Below are positions 28,022 to 37,422 of a stretch of 64,000 nt of DNA, piece after piece. The stretch spans positions 598,845-662,844 of the forward strand of contig NZ_JACSCH020000001.1 of the NCBI RefSeq assembly GCF_014451325.2. Reading direction: 5' to 3'. The translations under genes were made by a program, and so were the position numbers. The notes beneath the pieces were generated by a model. That model searched no databases. It was not told the origin of the DNA and was given only the letters and a program-made list of their open reading frames with translations. Positions within the stretch are counted from its first letter, which is position 1, and each line of letters begins with the position of its first letter. This DNA comes from Streptomyces sp. CB02980. Lineage in GTDB: Bacteria; Actinomycetota; Actinomycetes; Streptomycetales; Streptomycetaceae.

Positions 28022-30187
28022 TCAGCTTGTCCGAGGAGTCCAGTCGCCCAGCCAGTGGAGCGTGTCCTGGGTGGCCGCCTCCGTGGGGGTCAGGTGGGGG
28101 CGGTCCGGGTGGGCCGGGCCCGAACCCGGGCCCGTGTTGCGGTATTCAGCGAAGCGGTCCGCCTTCCAGGAGAAGCCGCTCATGTCCGTCCAGGGCGTGG
28201 GCTTCACCGCGGCGCTCAGGACGCTGTCGCGGACCGTCGTCTGGGGCGAGAGCGTCGCGTCTCCGCCCGCGTGCCAGGGGCGTCCGAGGAAGAAGCCGCC
28301 CGCGGCGACGTCACCGTTCACCGTGGAGCGGGTGATCAGGAAGCCCTTGCGCCCGGCCGGGGTGCTCGGGGCCGTCACGTACCCCGCCGACGTGCCGTCC
28401 CAGCGCTTCTTCAGGGTGAGGACCGACCTGTCGATCACCGCCGTGGCCCGCCCGAAGACGAAGTCGACGTTGCCGATCACGTAGGAGTGGGTGACGTACA
28501 CCCGGCCGGGCCTTTCCTTCGCGGCGGTGTCGAGCAGGAGGGTGTCCTGGTCGCCGGTGACGATGACGCCGTCGAGGAGGATCCGGTCGGCGGCCGTGCG
28601 GAGGGCCACGGCCTGATGCCCGTTCAGGTCGCGGTTCGCGGCCTCGTCGAAGTCGTTCGAGATGGTGAGGTTCCGCGCCTGGAAGTCGTCGGCCTCGACC
28701 GCGACGGTGGCGCTGCCGCTCGTCCCGTACGTTCCCGAGCCGTCCGGCCTGGTCATGCCGGAGGCGTGGCCCTCGACGAGGACGGTGTCCTTGCGGCTGC
28801 CGCCCGTGCCCTCGATCGTGACCTGCGGCTTGTTCGAGGGGACCTTGACCGTCTCCCGGTAGACCCCGGGCGCCACCCGGATCACGACGCGCGAGCTGTT
28901 GCCCGCCGGAACCGCGTCGACGGCCTTCTGCACGCTGGTGAAGCGGCCGCTGCCGTCCTTCGCCACGGTGAGGACGGTCGGCGCCGCGGCCGGCGCCGCG
29001 CTCGGCGTACCCCCCGCGCTCGCCGTGCTCGCCGTGCCGATCGTCGGCCGCGGGCCCGCCCCCGACCTGAGCAGCGCCGGTACCTTCGCGGTCGGATCGA
29101 GCGTGTACGGGTAGAAGGTCCTCGGGTCGAACGCCGTACCGCCGCTCTCGTTGCGGCCCGTCGTACCCGAGAAGACGTTTCCGCGCTGCACCAGCGCCGC
29201 CGTACCGTCCTTGACGACGGGGTTGTTCACGCCCTGGAAGACGCTGTTCTCCAGGACCATCCTCGTCTTCCCCCGCGCGTAGTTCCCGTACGACGACGTG
29301 ATGTTCGTGCCCGGGTCGTCCTGGAGGAGGTTGTTGTAGAGGTGCGCGTGGGCGACGTTGTCGGTGGACGGGTTGCGCTGTTCCGTCTCGCGGAACCAGT
29401 TGTGGTGGATGGTCAGGTCGGCCGTGACGTTCTCCGTCCAGCCGATGCCGAAGGTCTTGTTGTTGGTGCCGAGCCTGTTCCAGGAGACGGTGACGTACGT
29501 CGTGTCCTTGCGGCTGTCGATGAGCCCGTCGGCCATGTGCCGCAGGTCGTTGTGGTCGATCCACACGTGGTGCGCGCCGTCCATCTGGACGGCGTCGAAG
29601 TCGTGTTCCTTGTCGTTCCAGATCCCCTGGTACGCGTCCCGGATCGTCAGGTTCCGGATGATGACGTTGTGCACGCCCTGCCCGAGGAAGAAGCCTCCTC
29701 CGACGATGTGGCCGGACGTCCCCGAGCCGACGATGGTCTTGTCGGAGGCGACCTTGATCTCCTTGCCCGTGGGGTTCACCGTGATCGTCCCGGCCACGAC
29801 GATGACGTACGGCTCAGGGGCGGTCGCGTACTTCTCCAGGTCGGCGAGGGTCCGCACCGTGACCGTCCTGCCGTCCCGCCCGCCGTACGTGCCCTGCTGC
29901 CCCAGCGCGTCGACCGAGGCGAAACCGTCGGCGACGGCACGGGCCCAGACGGGCGCCTCAGCCGCCGGCGCTGTCGACGCGGGGGCCGCCCCGGCCTTCG
30001 CCGCCCCGGCCTTCGCTGCCCCTGCCTTCGCCTCCACGGCCGCCGCCCCGGCCCGCGCGTCCGCGCCGAACACGCCGAAGGCCGTGCCGTAGGCAAGCAC
30101 CCCCGCCGCGGTGAGCACCGCCGGGACACCGATCACCAGCGCCTTGCCGCGTCTGCGGTGCCTCGCCCTGCCGCGCACCTCGGTCAT
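28022..30187 (-). CDS. bifunctional secreted pectate lyase (PL1) - pectin methylesterase (CE8) fusion
   Basis: A 721-residue extracellular two-enzyme protein. After a basic N-terminus and a signal-anchor helix there is an Ala/Lys-rich linker with AGAAK repeats. The PL1 pectate lyase domain follows (about 70-370), with HHVWIDHNDLRHMADGLID and the GTNITSSYGNYARGKTRMV region. After a Ser/Ala/Pro linker comes CE8 pectinesterase (about 400-715), with GDQDTLL, the catalytic Asp in GNVDFVFGRA and LGRPWH. De-esterification by CE8 would create substrate for the lyase. ATG 30187 has GGAAGGACG upstream. The gene stands alone, and with the NLP and xylanase genes it supports plant cell-wall attack. Confidence 0.95.
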   Translation of the reverse strand: MTEVRGRARHRRRGKALVIGVPAVLTAAGVLAYGTAFGVFGADARAGAAAVEAKAGAAKAGAAKAGAAPASTAPAAEAPVWARAVADGFASVDALGQQGTYGGRDGRTVTVRTLADLEKYATAPEPYVIVVAGTITVNPTGKEIKVASDKTIVGSGTSGHIVGGGFFLGQGVHNVIIRNLTIRDAYQGIWNDKEHDFDAVQMDGAHHVWIDHNDLRHMADGLIDSRKDTTYVTVSWNRLGTNNKTFGIGWTENVTADLTIHHNWFRETEQRNPSTDNVAHAHLYNNLLQDDPGTNITSSYGNYARGKTRMVLENSVFQGVNNPVVKDGTAALVQRGNVFSGTTGRNESGGTAFDPRTFYPYTLDPTAKVPALLRSGAGPRPTIGTASTASAGGTPSAAPAAAPTVLTVAKDGSGRFTSVQKAVDAVPAGNSSRVVIRVAPGVYRETVKVPSNKPQVTIEGTGGSRKDTVLVEGHASGMTRPDGSGTYGTSGSATVAVEADDFQARNLTISNDFDEAANRDLNGHQAVALRTAADRILLDGVIVTGDQDTLLLDTAAKERPGRVYVTHSYVIGNVDFVFGRATAVIDRSVLTLKKRWDGTSAGYVTAPSTPAGRKGFLITRSTVNGDVAAGGFFLGRPWHAGGDATLSPQTTVRDSVLSAAVKPTPWTDMSGFSWKADRFAEYRNTGPGSGPAHPDRPHLTPTEAATQDTLHWLGDWTPRTS

Positions 30188-30301
30188 GTCGTACGTCCTT
30201 CCGTGTGGGGGCGCCCGCCGGGAAGGGCGGGCACCCGGTAGTCGCCACGGGAAGGGGAAAGGTTGCCGCCGCTCGCGCGATCGGGGCACTCGGGGCACGG
30301 T

Positions 30302-31510
30302 TCAGATGGTGGGGGCGGGCCAGGGGACGTCCGTCTCGACGGCGACCGTGTAGTCGACTCCGGGGACGGAGAAGCCGTAGAGGCGGCGGACTTCGTCGCT
30401 GAACCAGTCGAGGTCGGCGAGTCCGGTGATGGTGTCGCTGGTGGCGCTGCTCCAGCGTTCGGAGACCGCGTTCTGCACGGCGGGGTCGAGTTCCCAGGTG
30501 TCGAGGCGGACCCGGTCCTCGTCGTCGAGGTCGAGGGGGCGGGCGCCGGTCAGCTGGTCCCACAGCTCCACCAGTTGACCGATCGGGGCCGTCATGGCGT
30601 CGCCGAGGACGCCGCGCAGCAGCCCGACGTACAGGGCGATCCCCGGGATGGCGGTGGAGGACTGGGTGACGGCGGCGGCGTTGACCGAGGTCACGGCCCG
30701 ACCGCCCAGGGTCTTGCCCAGGCGCTCGTCCAGCGTGCGTGCGGTGGCTTCCAGATGGGCCTTCGCGGCGCCGATGGTGCCCTGCCGATAGATCGCCGCG
30801 GTGAGCGGCGAACCGATGTAGGACAGGGCCGCGGTCGCGAAGCCGTCGGCGAGCAGGGACCGGTCGGCCAGGAAGGTGATCCATCGTTCCCAGTCGGCGC
30901 CGCCCATCACCGCCACGGTCTGCTCGATGTCATCGCCCTCGGCCGGCGCCGTGGTGACGTCCTTGACCTCCGGGGCGCCGTGCTCGTCGAAGACGAGGGT
31001 CTTGGTGGTGTGGGGCGAGCCGACCGGCTTCAGGACCGAGGAGTACACGTCGCCGCTGTCCGGGTCGGTGCGACGAGGCGCGGCCACCGAGTAGATCAGG
31101 TAGTCGAGTCGTCCCCCGAAGCGCTCGGTCAGCAGGTCGGCGACCTGCTCCTTCATCGTGTCGCCGAACGCGTCACCGTTGAGGAAGACCATGTCCCGCC
31201 CGTGCTCCCGGGCGAGCCGCGCGGTGGCGGCGGTGCGATACCAGCCGGCCGTGCCGGTGCGGCGCGCGGGCGCCTTCTCGAAGCACACGCCGATCCCACG
31301 GATACCGACCCGGGCCAGGCCCGCGATCGTCGCGGCCAGGCCGTACCCGGCGGACGAGCCGATGACCAGAGCCACCGGCCCTTCGCCTCCTGCGGCGGCC
31401 GGGGCCGGGACTGCCTGCCACATCTCGTCCACCAGCTGCCGGCAGCCGTCGGGGTGGGAGTCGAGGAACAGGAAGCCCCGGTTCTTGGGCGTGATGACGC
31501 GTTCGCTCAC
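30302..31510 (-). CDS. fabV: enoyl-ACP/trans-2-enoyl-CoA reductase FabV
   Basis: A 402-residue FabV-type reductase, an alternative to FabI for the last step of fatty-acid elongation. It has the expected length, the N-terminal NRGFLFLDSHPDGCRQLV segment, the Rossmann loop GSSAGYGLAATIA, SVAAPRR, and the characteristic Tyr-x8-Lys active-site motif in IYRQGTIGAAKAHLE. FabV enzymes are naturally tolerant of triclosan. GTG 31510 gives MSERVITPKNRGF; the ribosome site is weak (CTGGGAC). It is a single gene between unrelated neighbours. Confidence 0.95.
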   Translation of the reverse strand: MSERVITPKNRGFLFLDSHPDGCRQLVDEMWQAVPAPAAAGGEGPVALVIGSSAGYGLAATIAGLARVGIRGIGVCFEKAPARRTGTAGWYRTAATARLAREHGRDMVFLNGDAFGDTMKEQVADLLTERFGGRLDYLIYSVAAPRRTDPDSGDVYSSVLKPVGSPHTTKTLVFDEHGAPEVKDVTTAPAEGDDIEQTVAVMGGADWERWITFLADRSLLADGFATAALSYIGSPLTAAIYRQGTIGAAKAHLEATARTLDERLGKTLGGRAVTSVNAAAVTQSSTAIPGIALYVGLLRGVLGDAMTAPIGQLVELWDQLTGARPLDLDDEDRVRLDTWELDPAVQNAVSERWSSATSDTITGLADLDWFSDEVRRLYGFSVPGVDYTVAVETDVPWPAPTI

Positions 31511-31734
31511 GTGTGGTGTCCCAGGTGTCGATACGGACGAGGCCGCGGCAGCGGCCTCGTCCTGCAAGTCTGCGGTCGTGCGGACGAGCATGGTGATCTT
31601 GACCTGGCACAACGATGCGCGGCCCGCCTTGGAGGGTTTCCACTGGCTCTGGCAGGCCGGCAACGCCCGGGGGCCGAGAGACGTGGACCGGCGATGTCGG
31701 CCGCCGACTGCCGAAGTCTCGGGCCCCTGTCGGA

Positions 31735-32502
31735 TCAGGCGTACGGGTCGAAGGGGATGCCGGCCGGCTTGGCCTTGGCCAGGTGGGGAGCGAAGTTGCC
31801 GTCCTTCAGGCCGAACACCGCGCTGCCGAAGTTGGCCTGGCTGAGCTTGTCGCGCAGGCCGGCCGGGTAGCCGTTCCAGCCGACCAGGCTCGGGAACTGC
31901 CAGGTGTGCTGGTGGTTCTCCGGCGGCTCGTCGTTGGAGTTGGCGGGGCGGAAGCAGTGCGTGCTGATGCCGTCCTTGTGGTAGACGACCTTCGGGTGGG
32001 TGCCGTCCCAGCGGATCGCGTCCCGGCCGTAGGTGTTGAAGTTGCCGTGGGCGGACGTGGAGACGTACTGCGCCTGGTTGTTCTGGACCCAGACCACGAC
32101 GTGTTCCCAGTCGTGGCGGTGTCCCCCGAGGCCGCTGCCGATGACGGCCTGGTCCTTCTCGAAGTACAGGCCGTAGAGGATCGCGCACCAGCCGTTGTTG
32201 CACTTCGCGCGGGAGTAGCCGTTGGTCTGGGTGAGGTCCCAGGAGTCGCGGCACTGGCCGTTGAGGGCGCCGGACGGGTTGAGCCCGCCGTTGACGGTGC
32301 CGTCGGGTCCGATCGCGGCGGTGGAGTAGCAACCGTCCGTGTCGTAGTCGTAGGCCGGCTGGAAGGTCTGCTCCAGGCCGTCGGCGTTGGCAGGGAGCGG
32401 GGGAGGCGGTGCGGCGAACGCGCTGCTGGGCAGGGCGATGATCATCGTGAGGGCGGCGGCGAGGGCGAGCGCGCCCCTGGTGGCGTACACCTGTGTCTTC
32501 AC
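31735..32502 (-). CDS. secreted NPP1-family (NLP) necrosis-inducing-like protein
   Basis: A 255-residue secreted protein with a signal peptide (ending SAFAAP) and an NPP1 domain. The diagnostic heptapeptide is GHRHDWE at about residue 130, the metal-binding core of necrosis- and ethylene-inducing-like proteins. Paired cysteines are conserved-looking (DGCYSTAA, GQCRDSW, KCNNGWC). In plant pathogens NLPs bind glycosyl-inositol-phosphoceramides and lyse eudicot membranes; many bacterial members are not toxic. GTG 32502 follows AGGGGACACA. A longer frame to 32562 lacks a signal peptide at its start. Confidence 0.93.
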   Translation of the reverse strand: MKTQVYATRGALALAAALTMIIALPSSAFAAPPPPLPANADGLEQTFQPAYDYDTDGCYSTAAIGPDGTVNGGLNPSGALNGQCRDSWDLTQTNGYSRAKCNNGWCAILYGLYFEKDQAVIGSGLGGHRHDWEHVVVWVQNNQAQYVSTSAHGNFNTYGRDAIRWDGTHPKVVYHKDGISTHCFRPANSNDEPPENHQHTWQFPSLVGWNGYPAGLRDKLSQANFGSAVFGLKDGNFAPHLAKAKPAGIPFDPYA

Positions 32503-32807
32503 TGTGTCCCCTGGGTCGGGCGGCATGATTCGACAGGCGACATCTTGGCATGAACAGTTCACCCCGATGGGGTTCGATCATGAACTCGGCGCATCGCGGC
32601 CCTGACCGGTCACCCAACTCGGGCCGGCACACGCTCAACTCGGGCCGGTGCACGCCCTCCAGGGCGCAGGCGTAGCGCGTGAGCGAACGACGCCACCCGT
32701 CCCCCGCGAGCCGCCGCTCGACGCAGGCGACAGGACCGGCGACGAGTTCCTCGGCGTCACGTGGCACCGGGGTGCGCTCCCCCGCCCCTTGGGGCTCTGC
32801 GACACAA
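32503..32807. other. 305-bp gap between divergent NLP and glycosyltransferase genes
   Basis: Contains no gene I can support. It should hold the NLP promoter (minus strand) and ends in the glycosyltransferase promoter. No further operator was recognised. Confidence 0.4.
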
Positions 32808-32841
32808 TTGAGTAGACGAGACGTCTCGTCTCATCTAGAGT
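32808..32841 (+). promoter_or_regulatory. promoter with an 18-bp perfect palindromic operator
   Basis: AGACGAGACGTCTCGTCT (32814-32831) is a perfect palindrome of the kind bound by TetR-family dimers. It overlaps a -35-like TAGACG (32813-32818) and fills the 17-bp spacer to -10 TAGAGT (32836-32841). TTGAGT at 32808 is an alternative -35. The -10 ends 7 bp before the ATG, so the transcript may be leaderless. No TetR gene lies in the window next to it. Confidence 0.65.
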
Positions 32842-32848
32842 GGTCGTC

Positions 32849-34051
32849 ATGACCTCCACCGCGTCTCCCGCACACATCGCCATGTTCTCCATCGCCGCGC
32901 ACGGCCACGTGAACCCGAGCCTGGAGGTGATCCGCGAGCTCGTCGCGCGTGGCCACCGCGTCAGCTACGCCGTCCCCGCGTCCTTCGCCCAGAAGGTCGC
33001 GGAGACGGGGGCCACACCCGTCGTCTACACCTCGACCCTGCCGACCGACGACGACCCGGACGCCTGGGGAACGGAACTGATCGACAACCTCGAACCCTTC
33101 CTGAGCGATGCCGTGCAGGCGCTGCCCCAGCTCGCCGAGGCCTTCGAAGGGGACCGGCCGGACCTCGTCCTCCACGACATCACCGCCTACCCGGCCCGTG
33201 TCCTCGCCCACGGCTGGGGAGTACCGGCGCTCTCGCTGTGGCCGAACCTCGTGCCGTGGGAGGGGTACGAGGAGGAGGTCGCCGAGCCGATGTTCGCCGA
33301 GCTCAAGGCCTCACCGCGCGGCAAGGCGTACTACGCGCGGTTCGCGGCCTGGCTCGCCGAGCACGGGCTCGACACCGACCCGGACAGGTTCGTCGCCCGC
33401 CCGCGCCGCGCGCTCGTCCTCATCCCGAAGGCGCTGCAGCCGCAGGCCGACCGGGTCGACGAGTCCGTCTACACCTTCGTCGGCGCCTGTCAGGGCGAGC
33501 GCGCCGACCAGGGCGGCTGGGAGCGGCCGGCGGACGCGGAGAAGGTGGTCCTGGTCTCCCTCGGCTCCGCGTTCACCAAGCTGCCCGGGTTCTACCGGGA
33601 CTGCGTGGAGGCGTTCGCCGGGCTTCCCGGCTGGCATGTCGTCCTCCAGATCGGCAAGTTCGTCGACCCCGCCGAGCTCGGCGATGTGCCGGCCAACGTG
33701 GAAGTGCGCTCCTGGGTACCGCAGTTGGCGATCCTGCGGCAGGCCGACGCCTTCGTGACCCACGCGGGCGCGGGAGGCAGCCAGGAGGGACTGGCCACGG
33801 CCACGCCCATGGTGGCCGTTCCGCAGGCCGTCGACCAGTTCGGGAACGCCGACATGCTCCAGGCGCTGGGCGTGGCGCGGCACCTGCCGATGGACGAGGT
33901 CACCCCGGAGCGGCTGCGGAAGGACATGCTCGCGCTCCTCGACGATCCCGAAGTGGCCCGCCGCGCCCGGGAGATCCAGGAGTCGATGGCCCGCGAGGGC
34001 GGCACCCGCCGTGCCGCCGACCTGATCGAGGCGGAGCTCGCGGGGGCGTGA
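32849..34051 (+). CDS. MGT-type macrolide glycosyltransferase (GT1)
   Basis: A 400-residue GT1 enzyme of the OleD/MgtA type, which inactivates macrolides and other phenols by transferring glucose from UDP-glucose. The N-terminal acceptor domain shows the catalytic His in [13 protein letters not shown]. The C-terminal donor domain carries [47 protein letters not shown] and the final Asp/Gln pair in [12 protein letters not shown] 32849 is chosen over 32840 because it lies right behind the promoter. The palindromic operator suggests induction by a small molecule, and self-resistance or xenobiotic detoxification is likely. Confidence 0.93.
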   Translation: MTSTASPAHIAMFSIAAHGHVNPSLEVIRELVARGHRVSYAVPASFAQKVAETGATPVVYTSTLPTDDDPDAWGTELIDNLEPFLSDAVQALPQLAEAFEGDRPDLVLHDITAYPARVLAHGWGVPALSLWPNLVPWEGYEEEVAEPMFAELKASPRGKAYYARFAAWLAEHGLDTDPDRFVARPRRALVLIPKALQPQADRVDESVYTFVGACQGERADQGGWERPADAEKVVLVSLGSAFTKLPGFYRDCVEAFAGLPGWHVVLQIGKFVDPAELGDVPANVEVRSWVPQLAILRQADAFVTHAGAGGSQEGLATATPMVAVPQAVDQFGNADMLQALGVARHLPMDEVTPERLRKDMLALLDDPEVARRAREIQESMAREGGTRRAADLIEAELAGA

Positions 34052-34068
34052 CCGGGCGGCGACCCGTC

Positions 34069-34099
34069 AGCCCTCGTACGGGGAGGCCGTACGAGGGCT
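34069..34099. terminator. bidirectional terminator between convergent genes
   Basis: AGCCCTCGTACGG (34069-34081) and CCGTACGAGGGCT (34087-34099) form a perfect 13-bp stem with a 5-nt loop. A second CCGTACGG hairpin follows at once. Confidence 0.8.
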
Positions 34100-34183
34100 C
34101 CGTACGGAGAGGCCGTACGGTGCGGGTGACGGGTCGCCGCCTCCGCCGGAGGAACTCCGGGCGCGCCGCTCGGTCCGCCCGGG

Positions 34184-36574
34184 TCAGACCACCGCCCCCG
34201 AGCGGTCCCGGTCCGCGCCGGCACCGCCCGCCCGCTGCCGAGTGCCGGAGCCGGAAGGGCCGCCCGATGCGCCGGTCGCGGCCGGCGCCGGGTTCCTGGC
34301 CTCCAGGGCTACGGCCAACGGCATCGCCGTGAACACCGTGGACGCCATGCCGAGCACGACCCCGGCGAGCAGCGCGACGGAGAAGTCCGTGAGCGAGTCG
34401 CCGCCCAGGGCGGCGAGCGCCACCAGGACGAAGAGCGCGCCCATACCGGTGTTGACCGTACGGGGCAGGGTCTGTGCGACGGCCCGGTCGGCGAGGTCCG
34501 CGAGCGGAACGCCCCCGCCTCGCCGCCGCAGCTCCCGCAGCCGGTCGAGGACGACCACGGAGTCGTTGACCGAGTAGCCGACGACCGTCAGGAGCGCGGC
34601 GAGGAAGACGCTGTCCACCGGCTTGCCGAGCCAGGCGAACAGGCCGATCACGAGCAGCACGTCCTGGGTCATGGCGGCCACCGCCGCCGTCGCGTACGTC
34701 CAGCGGAACCGTACGGTCAGATAGAGGAGTTGGGCCGCGACCGCCAGTCCGAGCGCGAGCAGGGCGTGGGTGCGCAGCTCGCCGCCCAGGCTGGGGCCGA
34801 TCAGGTCGTCGCGCTCCACCTCCACCGGGCCCGCGACCCGGGTGAGCGCCTCCCGGATCTCCCGCTGTTCGCCGTCCCCGCTCTCCCGGACGCGTACCGA
34901 CACGTCGCTGTCGCCAGTCGTCTGGACGACGGCGTCGGGGAAGCCCGCCGTCGCGATCGCCGCGCGCGCCGCGTCCGCGTCGACGGGTCGCTCGGCCGTG
35001 TACTGGACGACCCGGCCGCCGGTGAACTCGACACCGAACTCCACGCCCCGGACGCCGATTCCGGCGAGGGCCACCATCAGGAGTCCGGCGCAGGAGAGCA
35101 GCCAGCGGCGCCGGTGGGCCATCAGGCGCGGCACCCGGCGGGTCAGCCGGGTGCGCAGCCGGCCGAGTCCCGCCATGCCGGTGACCGCCGGCCGTCGGCG
35201 CACGGCGGGGAGGCGCAGGGCGAGGTCGGCGAGGAGGCGGGTGATCACCATCGCGGTGAGGAGGGAGGTCACGACGCCGATCGCGAGGGTCACGCCGAAG
35301 CCCTTGACGGGGCCGGTGGCGAAGACGAACAGCAGGCCCGCCGCGAGCAGGGTGGTGACGTGCGAGTCCGCGACCGCGCTCCACACCTTGCCGAAGGCCG
35401 TCGTCAGCGGCCGCCGCAGATCGAGCCCGGTCGTGGCCCGGCCCAGTGCCGCGTATTCCTCCCTCGCGCGTTCGAAGACGAGGACGTTCGCGTCGACGGC
35501 GATGCCGATGGCCAGGACGAATCCGGCGAGGCCGGGGAGGGTGAGCGTGGCGCCGAGGGCGACCACGGCGGCGTACGAGATCAGTCCGTAGAGGAGGAGC
35601 GCGGCGGTCGCGAGAACGCCGAGGAGCCGGTAGATCACCATCACGAAGACCCCGGTGCAGGCGAGGCCGATCACCGCGGCCCAGGCGCTGGCCCGGATCG
35701 CCTCGGCGCCGAGCGTCGGGCCCACGGTGCTCTGCTCGATCGTCGTGACGGGAACCGGCAGGGCGCCGCCCTGGACGAGGGCCGCGAGGTCGCGGGCGTC
35801 CTGCGCGGAGAAGCCGCCGGTGATCTGCGCGGAGCCGCCGCCGATGCCCGAGCCGCACGGGACGCCGGTCTGCATGGCGGGGGCGGAGACGATGCGGTCG
35901 TCGAGGACGATCGCGACCCTGCGGGCCGGGTCTCCGGGCGCCGCGCAGGCGGCGGCGCCGGTCAGCCGGGCCCAGGTGTCGGCGGCGCGGTCGCGGAAGG
36001 AGAGGTCGACCGTCCAGCCACGGCCGCTCGTGGTGTCGAGCACGGCCTCGGCGCTCTTGACGCCGTCGCCGGTGAGTACGGGTGCGGCGAGGCCGAGGAA
36101 GCGGCCGGGCGCGTCGGGGTCGGCGAGGACGCGAGGCGTCCCGCTCTTCGCGACCGTTCCGGCCTGCCCACCCGACCCGCTCGAACCGTCCGACGCAGCC
36201 GGTCCGGCCGGGCGCTGCGCCTCGCCCGTGACGGCGTGGAAGGTGAGCTGGGCCGTACGGCCGATGACCTCGGCGGCCTGACGCGGGTCGCGGAGTCCCG
36301 GGAGTTCGACGACGATGCGGCGTTCGCCGGAGCGGGCGAGCGAGGGTTCGGCGACGCCGAGCCCGTCGACGCGCTTGCGGAGCACCTCCAGGGCGCGGTC
36401 GGTGGCCGCGGCGTCGGCGCGGGCGGTGGGCCCGTGCTCGGTCTGGAGGACGATACGGGTCCCGCCGCGGAGGTCGAGTCCGAGGCGGGGCGGGGTGGTC
36501 AGGGTGATCCAGAGGGACAGTGCGACGACGGCGAGCGCGAGCAGCGCACGCCAGAAGGCGGAACGAGAGGACAC
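34184..36574 (-). CDS. one-piece SecDF protein-export membrane protein
   Basis: A 796-residue fusion of SecD and SecF, RND-related subunits that use the proton gradient to aid Sec export. The SecD half has the LGLDLRGGTRIVL motif near the N-terminus, a large periplasmic domain and six helices with VLAIGIAVDANVLVFER. The SecF half begins around GVEFGVEFTGGRVVQY and ends with GYSVNDSVVVLDRLRE. Streptomycetes usually encode separate SecD and SecF plus an extra fused copy; this looks like the extra copy. The GTG at 36574 has GGAG seven bases ahead. A small secreted-protein gene lies upstream. Confidence 0.93.
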   Translation of the reverse strand: MSSRSAFWRALLALAVVALSLWITLTTPPRLGLDLRGGTRIVLQTEHGPTARADAAATDRALEVLRKRVDGLGVAEPSLARSGERRIVVELPGLRDPRQAAEVIGRTAQLTFHAVTGEAQRPAGPAASDGSSGSGGQAGTVAKSGTPRVLADPDAPGRFLGLAAPVLTGDGVKSAEAVLDTTSGRGWTVDLSFRDRAADTWARLTGAAACAAPGDPARRVAIVLDDRIVSAPAMQTGVPCGSGIGGGSAQITGGFSAQDARDLAALVQGGALPVPVTTIEQSTVGPTLGAEAIRASAWAAVIGLACTGVFVMVIYRLLGVLATAALLLYGLISYAAVVALGATLTLPGLAGFVLAIGIAVDANVLVFERAREEYAALGRATTGLDLRRPLTTAFGKVWSAVADSHVTTLLAAGLLFVFATGPVKGFGVTLAIGVVTSLLTAMVITRLLADLALRLPAVRRRPAVTGMAGLGRLRTRLTRRVPRLMAHRRRWLLSCAGLLMVALAGIGVRGVEFGVEFTGGRVVQYTAERPVDADAARAAIATAGFPDAVVQTTGDSDVSVRVRESGDGEQREIREALTRVAGPVEVERDDLIGPSLGGELRTHALLALGLAVAAQLLYLTVRFRWTYATAAVAAMTQDVLLVIGLFAWLGKPVDSVFLAALLTVVGYSVNDSVVVLDRLRELRRRGGGVPLADLADRAVAQTLPRTVNTGMGALFVLVALAALGGDSLTDFSVALLAGVVLGMASTVFTAMPLAVALEARNPAPAATGASGGPSGSGTRQRAGGAGADRDRSGAVV

Positions 36575-36721
36575 GGTTGCTCCACGGGCGGCGCACGGCG
36601 ACGGCGCGCGTCCACGCGGAGGGTGGGAGCGCGCGCCGGCCGTGCCGGACGTACGGATGGATACGCGTCGTGGACCGGTCCGAGGGCATGCCGATGGCCC
36701 GGACGGCGACGCGGGAAGACG

Positions 36722-37129
36722 TCAGCTGTGCCGGGTGGAGGGAGGGCCGCGAGGGGCCCGCGGGTCGTGGGCCGTGCCGGGCGGTGCGCGCTCCCGGCGG
36801 GGGTCGCCGGCGAGGACGCCGCGCGCCGGGAGGGAGAGGTCGACGGGAACGGCGACCGTGCCCGCGGGCGTGACCGGGATCCGTACGGGGTTCTCGACGG
36901 CGGCGGGGAGCCGTACGACGGCGGTGGGCGCGAAGTGCGGCTCGGGAGCCGCGGCGCGGGGTCCGGCGCCGTGGGACGCGGCGGGCGCCACGGTCCTGGT
37001 CGGAGCCGGGCCGGCCGCGGCCGTGTGGTCCGTCGGCTGCGCCGTCGACGCGGGCAGGACGAGGAGGGACCAGACCGCGCAGAGCATCGCGGGCAGGAGG
37101 GCCATGAGCTGTCGCGTCGAACGTCCCAC
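36722..37129 (-). CDS. small secreted or membrane-anchored Pro/Ala-rich protein
   Basis: A 135-residue protein of unknown function. GTG 37129 follows a purine-rich GAGAGGGGGG; the longer frame to 37252 is only the translation of the tandem repeats. A hydrophobic signal segment (LMALLPAMLCAVWSLLVLPAS) leads into a Pro/Ala/Thr-rich extracellular part with one beta-like stretch (VRIPVTPAGTVAVPVDLSLP). It lies 147 bp upstream of secDF and may share its transcript. Confidence 0.55.
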   Translation of the reverse strand: MGRSTRQLMALLPAMLCAVWSLLVLPASTAQPTDHTAAAGPAPTRTVAPAASHGAGPRAAAPEPHFAPTAVVRLPAAVENPVRIPVTPAGTVAVPVDLSLPARGVLAGDPRRERAPPGTAHDPRAPRGPPSTRHS

Positions 37130-37157
37130 CGTCGTCCCCCCTCTCCCGCTGATCCCT

Positions 37158-37250
37158 GTCCCCGGTCCCGGCGTCCCCGGTCCCGGCGTCCCCAGTCTGG
37201 TGTCCCCGGTCCGGCGTCCCCGGTCCGGCGTCCCCGGTCCGGCGTCCACC
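37158..37250. repeat. tandem 14-15-bp GTCCCCGGTCCGGC-type repeats
   Basis: About six imperfect head-to-tail copies of GTCCCCGGTC(C)CGGC, in a non-coding leader upstream of the small secreted protein. The last three full copies are identical. Confidence 0.85.
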
Positions 37251-37422
37251 ATCCCGGCCGTCGAGCCATCAGCGTAGACCGCCCCGCGAGACTACCCGCC
37301 ACCGCGCCCCGCATTCATGACCTTTGGGTACGGGAGCTGAGTACGCGTGCTCATGTGAGGGGACGCCCGGTCTCGCACGATGAGTGGGTCAGCGCCTCGT
37401 CCTCGGAGCCAGGGGGCCCTTC

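Noticed and set aside
30302..32767. 821-residue minus-strand frame as one protein
   Set aside because: Its C-terminal 402 residues are FabV; upstream is out-of-frame NLP sequence, and GTG 31510 starts FabV.
32849..36574. Secondary-metabolite gene cluster around the glycosyltransferase
   Set aside because: No polyketide, peptide or sugar-pathway genes are near; the enzyme fits a stand-alone resistance gene.
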